A stretch of 64,000 bases of DNA from Glycomyces sp. YM15 (GTDB lineage: Bacteria; Actinomycetota; Actinomycetes; Mycobacteriales; Micromonosporaceae): contig NZ_JAERMK010000017.1 of NCBI RefSeq assembly GCF_016918015.1, positions 62,001 through 126,000 of the forward strand, in the 5' to 3' direction. Below are positions 33,000-40,532 of the stretch, piece by piece (position 1 is the first letter of the stretch; each line of letters starts with the position of its first letter). The notes under the pieces were generated by a model. It was not told the origin of the DNA. It worked only from the letters and a program-made list of their open reading frames with translations, and did no database searches. A program made the position numbers and the translations under genes.

Positions 33000-33086
33000 A
33001 TGCGGAGATCTCCTGTGGTGTCGATGTGGCCCGTACCGTAACCCCCACGACTCATACCGGTCCAACACTGAATTGACATCGACTGA

Positions 33087-33092
33087 TACCTT
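33087..33092 (+). promoter_or_regulatory. -10 box (TACCTT) of the LysR gene
   Basis: TACCTT ends 6 nt before ATG 33099, fitting a leaderless transcript. The TTGACA at 33073-33078 is only 8 bp upstream, too close to be its -35. Confidence 0.5.
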
Positions 33093-33098
33093 CAGAGC

Positions 33099-33992
33099 AT
33101 GGCCACAGGAGACGTGGGATACACACTCGACCAGCTCCGCGGATTCGTGGCCGTCGCCGAAGAGGCCCACTTCGGAAGGGCCGCAGAGCGACTGCGCATG
33201 ACGCAACCGCCGCTGAGCCGCCAGATCCAGCGCCTCGAACGCGTGATCGGCTTCGACCTCTTCGTCCGCACCCAGCGCGGAGCCGAACTCACCCCGGCCG
33301 GACGCATCTTCCTCGACGAGGCCCGGCGACTCCTGTCCACTGCGGACACTGCTCCGCTGCGCGCCCGCCGCGTCGCCGCCGGCACCGCCGGCACCATCAG
33401 GATCGGCTTCACCGCCGTCTCGGCCCTCACCGTCCTGGGGCGATGGATCAGTGTGGCCGCCGCCGAACTGCCCGGCGTCGACCTCGTCCTCAGTGAGATG
33501 GTCACCCACGCGCAGCTCGACGCCCTCCTCGCCGGGGAGATCGAAGTGGGCCTGGTGCGCCAGGTCCCGCGCTCGGACCTGCTCGACTCACGGCTCGTGG
33601 CAAGGGATTCGCTCATCCTCGCCGCCCCGCGCGACCACGTCCTGACCCGACTCGGGCGAACGCCCACCATGAGGGACATCGCCGAGCACGACGTCGTCAC
33701 CTACTCGCCCTCAGAGGCCCGGTACTTCTACGAACTCGTCGTCGCCGCGTTCCAGCAGGCCCACCTGCGCCCGCGCTACGTGCAGCACATCAGCCAGGTC
33801 CACACGGTCCTGTCCGTCGTCAACGCCGGACTGGGCGTCGCGCTCGTGCCCTCCTCGGCGAGCGCGTTCAACCTCCCGAACCTGGTCTTCCTCGACATCG
33901 ACGACCTGCCGCCGGACACCGTCGAACTCCACGGCGTCTGGCGCCACCGCCATGGCAACCCCGCGCTCGACGCCCTCCTGCGAGCCGTCTAG
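33099..33992 (+). CDS. LysR-family regulator, probably of the aldarate operon
   Basis: 297 residues. N-terminal helix-turn-helix: [39 protein letters not shown] (recognition part [14 protein letters not shown]). The effector domain has two lobes ([35 protein letters not shown]). It diverges from kdgD across 99 bp, the classic LysR arrangement, and should activate the aldarate genes with an intermediate such as glucarate as co-inducer; that is inference. Its TAG stop overlaps the TAG stop of the convergent LacI gene (CTAG). Confidence 0.9.
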   Translation: MATGDVGYTLDQLRGFVAVAEEAHFGRAAERLRMTQPPLSRQIQRLERVIGFDLFVRTQRGAELTPAGRIFLDEARRLLSTADTAPLRARRVAAGTAGTIRIGFTAVSALTVLGRWISVAAAELPGVDLVLSEMVTHAQLDALLAGEIEVGLVRQVPRSDLLDSRLVARDSLILAAPRDHVLTRLGRTPTMRDIAEHDVVTYSPSEARYFYELVVAAFQQAHLRPRYVQHISQVHTVLSVVNAGLGVALVPSSASAFNLPNLVFLDIDDLPPDTVELHGVWRHRHGNPALDALLRAV

Positions 33993-35017
33993 GACCTGGC
34001 CGCCGCGATCGACTCACGGCCGACGAACTCCGTCGGCAGCGCCGACTCGTCCTCCGATTCGCCGCCGTCGATCTCGGTCAGCAGCCGCCTGATCCCACGC
34101 TCCCCGAGGGCCGCCAACGGCATCCGGATCGTGCTCAGGGCCGGGGTCGGCAGGTCCGCCCCGAAGATGTCGTCGAACCCGATGATGCTCAACCGGCCCG
34201 GCACGTCCAGCCCGTGGTCGCGGCACTCCCGCAGCAGCCCCAGCGCGACCAGGTCGTTGTAGGCGAGGACCGCGCTCACGTCGGCGGCCTTGACCCGCCC
34301 GAACGCCTCGGCGCCGCCCTCGCGGGTCGGCGCGTTCGACTTGATCTCCACGATGGACATGTCCCATTCCACCGCGATCTCGAACGCGTGCTGCCAGCGC
34401 TGGCCGTTCATCCACGAGGCCTCGGGCCCGGCGAGGTAGGCGATCCGCCGGTGCCCGGCCTCGCGCAGCAGCTCCAGTGCGGTCGTGATCCCCGGCCGCA
34501 CATCGGGAATGACGGCAGGGATGCCCTCGACCAGGCGGTTGACGACCACGAGCGGCTTCACCGACGAGAGGTCCTGGATCTGGTGATCCTCCAGGCGCGA
34601 GCCGACCAGCAGCAGTCCGTCCACTGAGGTCTGCAGTCGCTCGGCGGTGGCCCGCTCGAGCTCGGGGGATTCCTGCGAGTCGGCGAAGACGATCGTCATG
34701 CCGGTCTCGGAGGCGACCCGCTCGGCGCCGCGCACCAGGTCGAAGTACGCCGGGTTGGTGATGTCGGAGACGAGCAGGCCCAGTGTGCCGGTCTTGCCGG
34801 TCGGCAGGGCCCGCGCCATCGGGTTGATGCGGTAGCCGAGCTCGGCGGCGGCGTCGCGGATGCGCCGCTCGGTCTGCGCATTGAGGCGGCCGGGCTTGTT
34901 GAGCGCGCGGGACACGGTCGAAGGGCTCACCCCGGTCAACCGGGCGATGTCGTAGATCGTCGGGGGCGCCTTGCGCTCGGCGGCTCGGGTTCGGATGGCG
35001 GCGTCGGACTGCTCCAT
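33989..35017 (-). CDS. LacI-family regulator, probably of mannonate dehydratase
   Basis: 342 residues from ATG 35017 (Shine-Dalgarno GGGGAGG). HTH: TIYDIARLTGVSPSTVSRAL at about residues 20-39, hinge INPMARALPTGKTGTLGLLV, and a sugar-sensing domain with LAYNDLVALGLLREC and LSIIGFDDIFGADLPTP. Two operators with CAATCGATTG/CAATCGGTTG cores lie in the 384-bp gap to the divergent manD gene, one near each gene, so it likely represses itself and manD and is relieved by a hexuronate-type sugar acid. Confidence 0.9.
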   Translation of the reverse strand: MEQSDAAIRTRAAERKAPPTIYDIARLTGVSPSTVSRALNKPGRLNAQTERRIRDAAAELGYRINPMARALPTGKTGTLGLLVSDITNPAYFDLVRGAERVASETGMTIVFADSQESPELERATAERLQTSVDGLLLVGSRLEDHQIQDLSSVKPLVVVNRLVEGIPAVIPDVRPGITTALELLREAGHRRIAYLAGPEASWMNGQRWQHAFEIAVEWDMSIVEIKSNAPTREGGAEAFGRVKAADVSAVLAYNDLVALGLLRECRDHGLDVPGRLSIIGFDDIFGADLPTPALSTIRMPLAALGERGIRRLLTEIDGGESEDESALPTEFVGRESIAAARS

Positions 35018-35057
35018 GCCTCCCCTTTCGCGCTTGTTGCCGGGGGTTGTCATCCGG

Positions 35058-35067
35058 CAATCGATTG
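35058..35067. promoter_or_regulatory. LacI operator 1 (CAATCGATTG)
   Basis: A perfect 10-bp palindrome with a central CG, the mark of LacI-family sites, in the longer frame GGCAATCGATTGGTGCC (35056-35072). It lies 41 nt before the lacI start. Confidence 0.7.
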
Positions 35068-35161
35068 GTGCCGCTCTGTCGGTTTGCGAGACAGGGCCTA
35101 CCGAGCATACCGGAGGCCTGCCGCATTTGAAATGCCGAGGGCTCCTCGAAAAAGTGACTGG

Positions 35162-35199
35162 CAATCGGTTGACAATTGTTCAGTCACGTGTCGGCATAT
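35162..35199 (+). promoter_or_regulatory. LacI operator 2 (CAATCGGTTG) overlapping a putative manD promoter
   Basis: CAATCGGTTG (35162-35171) matches operator 1 in 9 of 10 positions. TTGACA (35169-35174) overlaps its end, and a weak -10 (GCATAT, 35194-35199) follows after 19 bp. Bound repressor would cover the -35. The remaining ~200 bp to manD hold no other clear signal. Confidence 0.5.
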
Positions 35200-35401
35200 C
35201 GCTCATGACCTCGCCACGACGATGCGATACCGCCCCGTCCCCGCCCCCGGGACGGCTGGCAACCGACGGGCGGCGGGTTGACGGGAACGAGAAGGGCGTG
35301 TTCACTCGCGAACGCCGACCCGAGACGGCCGCTGCCGCCCGCGCCACTGCCGGACCGGCCTCGACGGCCACACGACCGGCCGATCCTCTTAGGAGCCCGC
35401 C

Positions 35402-36640
35402 ATGATCATCGACAGAGCCGAAGTCATCGTCACCAGTCCCGACCGGAACTTCGTCACGCTCAAACTCACCACCGACGACGGCCTTACCGGCCTCGGCGAC
35501 GCGACCCTGAACGGCCGCGAGCTCGCCGTCGTCGCCTACCTCAAGGACCACGTGGTCCCGCTGCTGCTGGGCCGCGACGCCCACCGCATCGAGGACACCT
35601 GGCAGTTCCTCTACCGCTCCGCGTACTGGCGGCGCGGCCCCGTCACCATGGCCGCGATCGCCGCAGTCGACATGGCGCTGTGGGACATCAAGGGCAAGGC
35701 CGCCGGGATGCCCGTCTACCAACTCCTCGGCGGCGCCTCCCGCACCGGCCTCCTCGCCTACGGCCACGCTTCCGGCAAGACCACCGAGGAACTCTTCGAC
35801 TCCATTCGCTCCCACCAGGAGCAGGGCTACCGGGCCCTCCGCGTCCAGACCGGCGTCCCCGGCCTCAGATCCATCTACGGCATCGCCTCGAACGCCACCT
35901 TCGCGGCGATGCAAGGCGTCCGCTACGATCACGAACCCGCCCAGCGCGGCGCACTGCCCAATGAGGAGGACTGGGACACCCGCGCCTACCTGCGGCACGT
36001 CCCCAGCGTCTTCGAAGCCGTCCGGAACGAATTCGGTCCCGAACTCCCGCTGCTCCACGACGCCCACCACCGGCTCACCCCGATCCAGGCCGCGAAGCTC
36101 GGCACGTCCCTCGAACCGTACGACCTGTTCTGGCTCGAGGACGTCACCCCGGCCGAGAACCAGGAGGCCCTGCGTCTCGTCCGCCGGCACACCACCACCC
36201 CGCTCGCGATCGGCGAAATCTTCAACACCGTCTGGGACTACCAGCAGATCATCCGCGAACAGCTCATCGACTACGTCCGCTCCGCCGTCACCCACACCGG
36301 CGGCATCAGCCACCTCAAGAAGATCCTCGACTACGCCGCGCAGTACCAGGTCAAATCCGGCATGCACGGCCCCACGGACATCTCACCCGTGGGCATGGCC
36401 GCCGCGATGCACCTGGGCCTCGCCGTCCACAACTTCGGCATCCAGGAGTACATGCGGCACGGCGCCAAGACCGACCAGGTCTTCCAGCAGTCCTTCACCT
36501 GGACCGACGGCCGTCTCCACCCCGGCGACCAACCGGGCCTCGGCGTCGAACTCGACACCGACGAGGCCGGGAAGTACCCGTACGTCCAGGCCTACCTGCC
36601 CTACAATCGCCTCGCCGACGGGACCGTCCACGACTGGTGA
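35402..36640 (+). CDS. manD: D-mannonate dehydratase, ManD/RspA type (enolase superfamily)
   Basis: 412 residues, Shine-Dalgarno AGGAG. ManD features: the N-terminal capping part [21 protein letters not shown], the long loop [34 protein letters not shown] (short: [16 protein letters not shown]), the catalytic Tyr/Arg region of RVQTGVPGL, metal ligands [26 protein letters not shown] and IGEIFNT, and the His in [16 protein letters not shown]. It dehydrates D-mannonate to 2-keto-3-deoxygluconate in glucuronate breakdown; some relatives have low activity on other acid sugars. It is a single gene opposite its LacI regulator. Confidence 0.92.
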   Translation: MIIDRAEVIVTSPDRNFVTLKLTTDDGLTGLGDATLNGRELAVVAYLKDHVVPLLLGRDAHRIEDTWQFLYRSAYWRRGPVTMAAIAAVDMALWDIKGKAAGMPVYQLLGGASRTGLLAYGHASGKTTEELFDSIRSHQEQGYRALRVQTGVPGLRSIYGIASNATFAAMQGVRYDHEPAQRGALPNEEDWDTRAYLRHVPSVFEAVRNEFGPELPLLHDAHHRLTPIQAAKLGTSLEPYDLFWLEDVTPAENQEALRLVRRHTTTPLAIGEIFNTVWDYQQIIREQLIDYVRSAVTHTGGISHLKKILDYAAQYQVKSGMHGPTDISPVGMAAAMHLGLAVHNFGIQEYMRHGAKTDQVFQQSFTWTDGRLHPGDQPGLGVELDTDEAGKYPYVQAYLPYNRLADGTVHDW

Positions 36641-36644
36641 CATC

Positions 36645-36678
36645 GCGGGGCCGTCGCGACGATCCGCGCCGGCCCCGC
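36645..36678. terminator. Bidirectional terminator after manD
   Basis: A 9-bp perfect stem (GCGGGGCCG / CGGCCCCGC) with a 16-nt loop, 4 nt after the stop codon and before the convergent kinase-like gene. Confidence 0.6.
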
Positions 36679-36724
36679 GGCCCTGCGACGTTCCAGAACG
36701 GCCGCCGCCAGTCATCGGGCCAGG

Positions 36725-37402
36725 TCATGAATCGTTGAGGGCCTTGTGGAGGCGTGCCGCTTCTGCTGCGTTCGTGTTCGGGTCGGCGGTGCGGTAGGCG
36801 ACGGCGATGTCCAGCGCGGGGCGGCTTGTTCGCCCCCCGATCGTGGTGAGGAGTCCGGCCCGGGCCGCTTCGAACCAGGCCGACTGCGCGGCGGTGTCGG
36901 GGCCGAGCTCGGTCACGTCGATGCCCGCGATGATCGCCCAGGAGACGGCCAGGTCGTACTCCGGATCGCCTGCGGTCGCGTTGGTCCAGTCGATGAGGAA
37001 CGGGCCGTCGTCGGTGATGATCACGTTCTCCGGGTGGAGATCGAGGTGGAGCACCTTCCGTGTTCCGGCCCTGGCCATCTCGAATTCGCGCGTCGAGCTT
37101 GCCAGAAACCTGGGGGCGTCGATCTCGTGGAGGCGGTCGTGGAGATCGAGGAGGATCTTCGCGGCCTCGGGGACACCGATCGTCCCGGCGCCGACCTCGG
37201 CGCCGAGCGTGCGGCCGTTCAAGCGCTGCATGGTCATCTCAGCGCCGTCGGCGGCGAACACCTCCGGGACCGGGAACCCGAGGTCGTGGAGGTACCGCAT
37301 CAACCGCGCCTCCGCCGCGGCGTCGAACGGGCCGCGCCGCAAGACCTTTCGGTCGTCGAGTGCGAACACCTGGGATGCGCGTCCCCCGCCGATCTGCTCC
37401 AT
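36725..37402 (-). CDS. Aminoglycoside-phosphotransferase (APH) family kinase-like protein
   Basis: 225 residues from ATG 37402, the start set by a leaderless -10 box. The kinase-like fold has the catalytic loop VLHLDLHPENVII (H-x-D-x4-N) and the metal-binding LIDWTNATAGDPEYDLA (DFG equivalent). The short N-lobe begins GGGRASQVFALDDRKVLRRG, with the ATP-binding Lys in KVLRR. At 225 residues it is shorter than typical APH enzymes (~260-300). Substrates in this large family range from antibiotics to sugars, so none is assigned. It is a single gene, convergent with manD. Confidence 0.8.
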   Translation of the reverse strand: MEQIGGGRASQVFALDDRKVLRRGPFDAAAEARLMRYLHDLGFPVPEVFAADGAEMTMQRLNGRTLGAEVGAGTIGVPEAAKILLDLHDRLHEIDAPRFLASSTREFEMARAGTRKVLHLDLHPENVIITDDGPFLIDWTNATAGDPEYDLAVSWAIIAGIDVTELGPDTAAQSAWFEAARAGLLTTIGGRTSRPALDIAVAYRTADPNTNAAEAARLHKALNDS

Positions 37403-37408
37403 GGCCGA

Positions 37409-37414
37409 AGCGTA
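37409..37414 (-). promoter_or_regulatory. -10 box (TACGCT) of the APH-like gene
   Basis: TACGCT on the minus strand ends 6 nt before ATG 37402; leaderless arrangement. Confidence 0.5.
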
Positions 37415-37443
37415 GCCGCGGTGCCGTTCGTGTTCGGCGGGGA

Positions 37444-37828
37444 TCAGGCCTTGCCGTCCTTGCGGAAGGGGGCGAGCGTCTCCCGGATGTCGCGGAGCTT
37501 CGCGTCGAATTCCGCTGCCGCTTCGGGGTCGGCTCGGCGCCACCGTTCCTGGATCTGGTCCATGGCGGCGCCCCGTCCCGACCTCGCCGGCGCCGGAGGC
37601 CTCATTGGGCGCGAAGAGGATGAACGAGACGGAGCCGAGGACGGCGGCGATGAGGTACCACCAGCGGCCGACCCGCTCGACGGTCTGGAACCAGCCCGGT
37701 TTCGGCCCGCCCCAGCCGGCCCTGAGGCCGTCGTGGCGATCCATGGCCGCTGCGATCTCGGCCTCGGAGGCGGTGGAGTCGGGCGCGATGACATAGAGGT
37801 TCTTCGAAAGGCGGTCTCGCGGAGCCAT
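37444..37828 (-). pseudogene. Small membrane protein, frameshifted
   Basis: From ATG 37828 one frame gives MAPRDRLSKNLYVIAPDSTA, then a single membrane span WWYLIAAVLGSVSFILF and APNEASGAG. It then loses sense and runs without a stop into the APH-like gene. In the neighbouring frame a charged tail appears (MDQIQERWRRADPEAAAEFD to FRKDGKA) with a proper stop at 37444. Joined, they make a ~128-residue protein: soluble start, one span, charged helical tail. The switch lies near 37575-37600. Either the gene is broken by one indel, or the tail is a separate 39-codon gene starting at ATG 37563. Family unknown. Confidence 0.5.
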
Positions 37829-37857
37829 GTTGCGGCCGGCATTGCGGCCGCCCTCGC

Positions 37858-39090
37858 TCAGCGGGGGATGAGGCGCCGGAGCTGCGTCACGTGCCCCGGT
37901 TCCAGTTCTTCCAGGCTCGCCACGCCGAGGAGCTTCATCGTGCGTTCGACCTCTTCTTTCAGGATGGCGATCGTGCGGTCCACGCCGTCGCGCCCGCCCG
38001 CCATGAGGCCGTACAGGTAGGCCCGGCCGATCATCGTGAACCGGGCGCCCAGCGCGATCGACGCGACGATGTCCGCACCCGACATGATGCCCGTGTCCAC
38101 GTGCACCTCGGTGTCCCGGCCGACCTCGCGCACCACCTCGGGCAGCAGGTGGAACGGGATCGGGGCGCGGTCGAGCTGGCGACCGCCGTGGTTGGAGAGC
38201 GTGATGCCGTCGACGCCCATGTCCGCCAATCGCTTCGCGTCCGCGACGGTCTGGACGCCCTTGACCACGAGCTTGCCGGGCCACTGCTCCTTGATCCAGG
38301 CCAGGTCCTCGTAGTCCACCGTGGGGTCGAACATGGTGTTCAGCAGCTCGGCCACGGTCCCCGACCAGCGGCTCAGCGAGGCGAACGCGAGCGGTTCGGT
38401 GGTGAGCATGTCGAACCACCAGTTCGGGTGCCTCGCCATGTCGAAGAACGTCTTCGCTGTCAGTTCCGGCGGGATCGCGAAGCCGTTGCGCTTGTCGCGC
38501 AGGCGCGCGCCCGCTACTGGAACGTCCACTGTGACCAGCAGCGTGTCGAACCCGGCCGCCGCGGCCCGGTCGACCAGGGCCATGGAGCGGTCGCGGTCCT
38601 TCCACATGTACAGCTGGAACCAGTTGCGGCCGCGCTCGCCACCGGCCTCCGCCACGTCCTCGATCGGCGTGGTGCCCATCGTGGACAGCGCGAACGGGAT
38701 ACCGGCCGCGGCAGCGGCGCCGGCGCCGGCCCGCTCGCCCTCGGTGTGCATCATCCGCGTGAAACCGGTGGGCGCGATGCCGAACGGCAGCGCGGACCGC
38801 CGCCCGAGCACGTCCCAGCCCGTGTCGAGCTTCGAGACGTCGCGCAGGATCGCGGGGTGGAACTCGATGTCGCAGAACGCCTGCCGCGCCCGGGCCAGGG
38901 ACAGCTCGGCCTCGGCCGCGCCCTCGGTGTAGTCGAACGCGGCTCGGGGCGTGCGCTTCTTGGCGATCCGGCGCAGATCCTCGATCGTGAGCGCGGCTCG
39001 CAGGCGCCGCCGCTTGGCGTTGAGTTCCGGCTTCTTGAACTTCACCAAGGGCAGCAGGTCCTTGGGGCGGGGGAATTGTCGCTTCGTCAT
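37858..39090 (-). CDS. lldD: FMN-dependent alpha-hydroxy-acid dehydrogenase, L-lactate dehydrogenase type
   Basis: 410 residues. The (S)-alpha-hydroxy-acid oxidase barrel shows [39 protein letters not shown] (short: FQLYMWKDR), [39 protein letters not shown], the catalytic His and Arg in [12 protein letters not shown], and [22 protein letters not shown] (phosphate site). It oxidises L-lactate to pyruvate at the membrane; glycolate and mandelate are alternatives. It follows the rhamnose isomerase gene by 55 nt on the same strand. Rhamnose breakdown yields L-lactaldehyde and L-lactate, so the pairing makes sense. Confidence 0.9.
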   Translation of the reverse strand: MTKRQFPRPKDLLPLVKFKKPELNAKRRRLRAALTIEDLRRIAKKRTPRAAFDYTEGAAEAELSLARARQAFCDIEFHPAILRDVSKLDTGWDVLGRRSALPFGIAPTGFTRMMHTEGERAGAGAAAAAGIPFALSTMGTTPIEDVAEAGGERGRNWFQLYMWKDRDRSMALVDRAAAAGFDTLLVTVDVPVAGARLRDKRNGFAIPPELTAKTFFDMARHPNWWFDMLTTEPLAFASLSRWSGTVAELLNTMFDPTVDYEDLAWIKEQWPGKLVVKGVQTVADAKRLADMGVDGITLSNHGGRQLDRAPIPFHLLPEVVREVGRDTEVHVDTGIMSGADIVASIALGARFTMIGRAYLYGLMAGGRDGVDRTIAILKEEVERTMKLLGVASLEELEPGHVTQLRRLIPR

Positions 39091-39145
39091 GGTTCGGGCC
39101 TATCAGGAGGTGGCGGGTGGATGCATCGTATAGACCGGGCGGCGC

Positions 39146-40303
39146 TCAAGCCCCCCAACCGGCCTGTGCGCCGCCCACGCGCTCGAGGGCGATCTTCTCG
39201 GCGTACCCGGAGTCGGCGAACGCCCGCATCGGGTCGGGCTCGAGGCCCTGCTCCTCGCGGAGTTCGGCGAGCAGCGGGCGGACGTCGGTGTTGTAGGCGT
39301 CCATCAGCACCGCGTTGGCCCCCAGCACCTCCCCGGCCGCCTGCGCGGCCCTGAGCGCATCCGTGTCCACCAGCAGTGCTTTCGCGGTCGCCTCCTGCAC
39401 GTTCATCACCGACCGGATCTGGCCGGGGATCTTCGGCTCGATGTTGTGGCACTGGTCGAGCATGAAGTTCACGCCCGCATCGAGGCCGCCGCCCTGGGCG
39501 ACCTCGTGCATGATGCGGAAGAGCTGGAAGGGGTCCGCCGCCCCGGCGATGAGGTCGTCATCGGCGTAGAAGCGGGAGTTGAAGTCGAACGCGCCGAGCC
39601 TGCCTTCGCGGAGCAGGAAGGCGACGATGAACTCGATGTTGGTCCCGGGGGCGTGGTGCCCGGTGTCGACCACGACTTTCGCCTTGGGGCCCAAGCGGAG
39701 TGTGTGCGCATACGCGGTGCCCCAGTCGGGCACGTCGGTGGCGTAGAAGGCGGGCTCGAAGAACTTGTACTCGAGGATCATGCGCTGCTCGTCGCCGAGC
39801 CGGGCGTAGACCTCGTCGAGCGCTTCTGCGAGCCGGTCCTGGCGGGCGCGGAGGTCGTCCTGGCCGGGGTAGTTGAGGCCGTCGGCGAACCAGAGCTTCA
39901 GGTCGCGGGAACCCGTGGCGTCCATGACGTCGACGCATTCGAGCAGGTGGTCGATCGCCTTGCGGCGCACGGCCGCAGTGGGGTGGCAGACCGAGCCGAG
40001 CATATAGTCGTCGTCTTGGAAGGTGTTGGAGTTGATGACGCCGATGGCGACGCCGCGCTCGGCGGCGTGGGCGGCCAGCTCGGCGTAGTCGTCCACTTCG
40101 TCCCACGGGAGGTGCAGCGAGACCGTGGGTGCCGCACCCGTGTAGCGGTGGACCTCGGCGGCGTCCGCGATCTTCTCGAACGGATCGCGCGGCACGCCGG
40201 GCTGGCCGAAGACCTTGAAGCGGGTGCCCGAGTTCCCGTAGGCCCACGAGGGAACCTCGATGCTCAACCCGCGCAGCGCCGCCTTCACCAGGGGTGCGTC
40301 CAT
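39146..40303 (-). CDS. rhaI: L-rhamnose isomerase, RhaI (Pseudomonas stutzeri) type
   Basis: 385 residues from ATG 40303 (Shine-Dalgarno AAGGAG); an in-frame extension to 40399 covers the operator and is unlikely. The xylose-isomerase-like barrel is visible: SLHLPWDEVDDYAELAAHA, GVINSNTFQDDDYMLGSVCHP, LKLWFADGLNYPGQDD, ILEYKFFEPAFYATDVPDWG, VVVDTGHHAPGTNIEFI and GAFDFNSRFYADDDL, which hold the metal ligands Glu, Asp, His and Asp. It interconverts L-rhamnose and L-rhamnulose. It forms a probable operon with lldD. Rhamnulose aldolase/kinase genes are not in the window. Confidence 0.9.
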   Translation of the reverse strand: MDAPLVKAALRGLSIEVPSWAYGNSGTRFKVFGQPGVPRDPFEKIADAAEVHRYTGAAPTVSLHLPWDEVDDYAELAAHAAERGVAIGVINSNTFQDDDYMLGSVCHPTAAVRRKAIDHLLECVDVMDATGSRDLKLWFADGLNYPGQDDLRARQDRLAEALDEVYARLGDEQRMILEYKFFEPAFYATDVPDWGTAYAHTLRLGPKAKVVVDTGHHAPGTNIEFIVAFLLREGRLGAFDFNSRFYADDDLIAGAADPFQLFRIMHEVAQGGGLDAGVNFMLDQCHNIEPKIPGQIRSVMNVQEATAKALLVDTDALRAAQAAGEVLGANAVLMDAYNTDVRPLLAELREEQGLEPDPMRAFADSGYAEKIALERVGGAQAGWGA

Positions 40304-40346
40304 GGCCCGTGCTCCTTCCCCCGGTCGGTACCGGAGACGTTTATAT

Positions 40347-40436
40347 CGATTCAACACTTGAAATTGCCGTTCACCTGGATGCTGTTGCCAGGTGCTCACC
40401 TGTTCGACGCCGAAACTCGATGGTGAGATTGAATCG
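40347..40436. promoter_or_regulatory. Inverted operator half-sites upstream of rhaI
   Basis: CGATTCAA (40347-40354) and its exact reverse complement TTGAATCG (40429-40436) lie 82 bp apart. Joined they would give the perfect palindrome TTGAATCGATTCAA, so each is probably one copy of an imperfect operator (ATCGATTCAA, TTGAATCGTTTC) that a repressor could bridge by looping. The regulator is not identified. Confidence 0.5.
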
Positions 40437-40490
40437 TTTCATTCAGCTGCCGGGCCTGAGCCTACCCCACTGGCCGCTGCGGCACCAGAC

Positions 40491-40527
40491 CCCGGCTCCG
40501 GAGCGTCGCAAGCGCACCGGAGCCGGG
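40491..40527 (-). terminator. Terminator of the alpha-glucosidase gene
   Basis: An 11-bp perfect stem (CCCGGCTCCGG / CCGGAGCCGGG) with a 15-nt loop starts 5 nt after the minus-strand stop codon. Confidence 0.8.
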
Positions 40528-40532
40528 CCGGA

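Noticed and set aside
33073-33078. TTGACA as -35 of the LysR gene
   Set aside because: Only 8 bp separate it from the -10 box TACCTT; it cannot serve that promoter.
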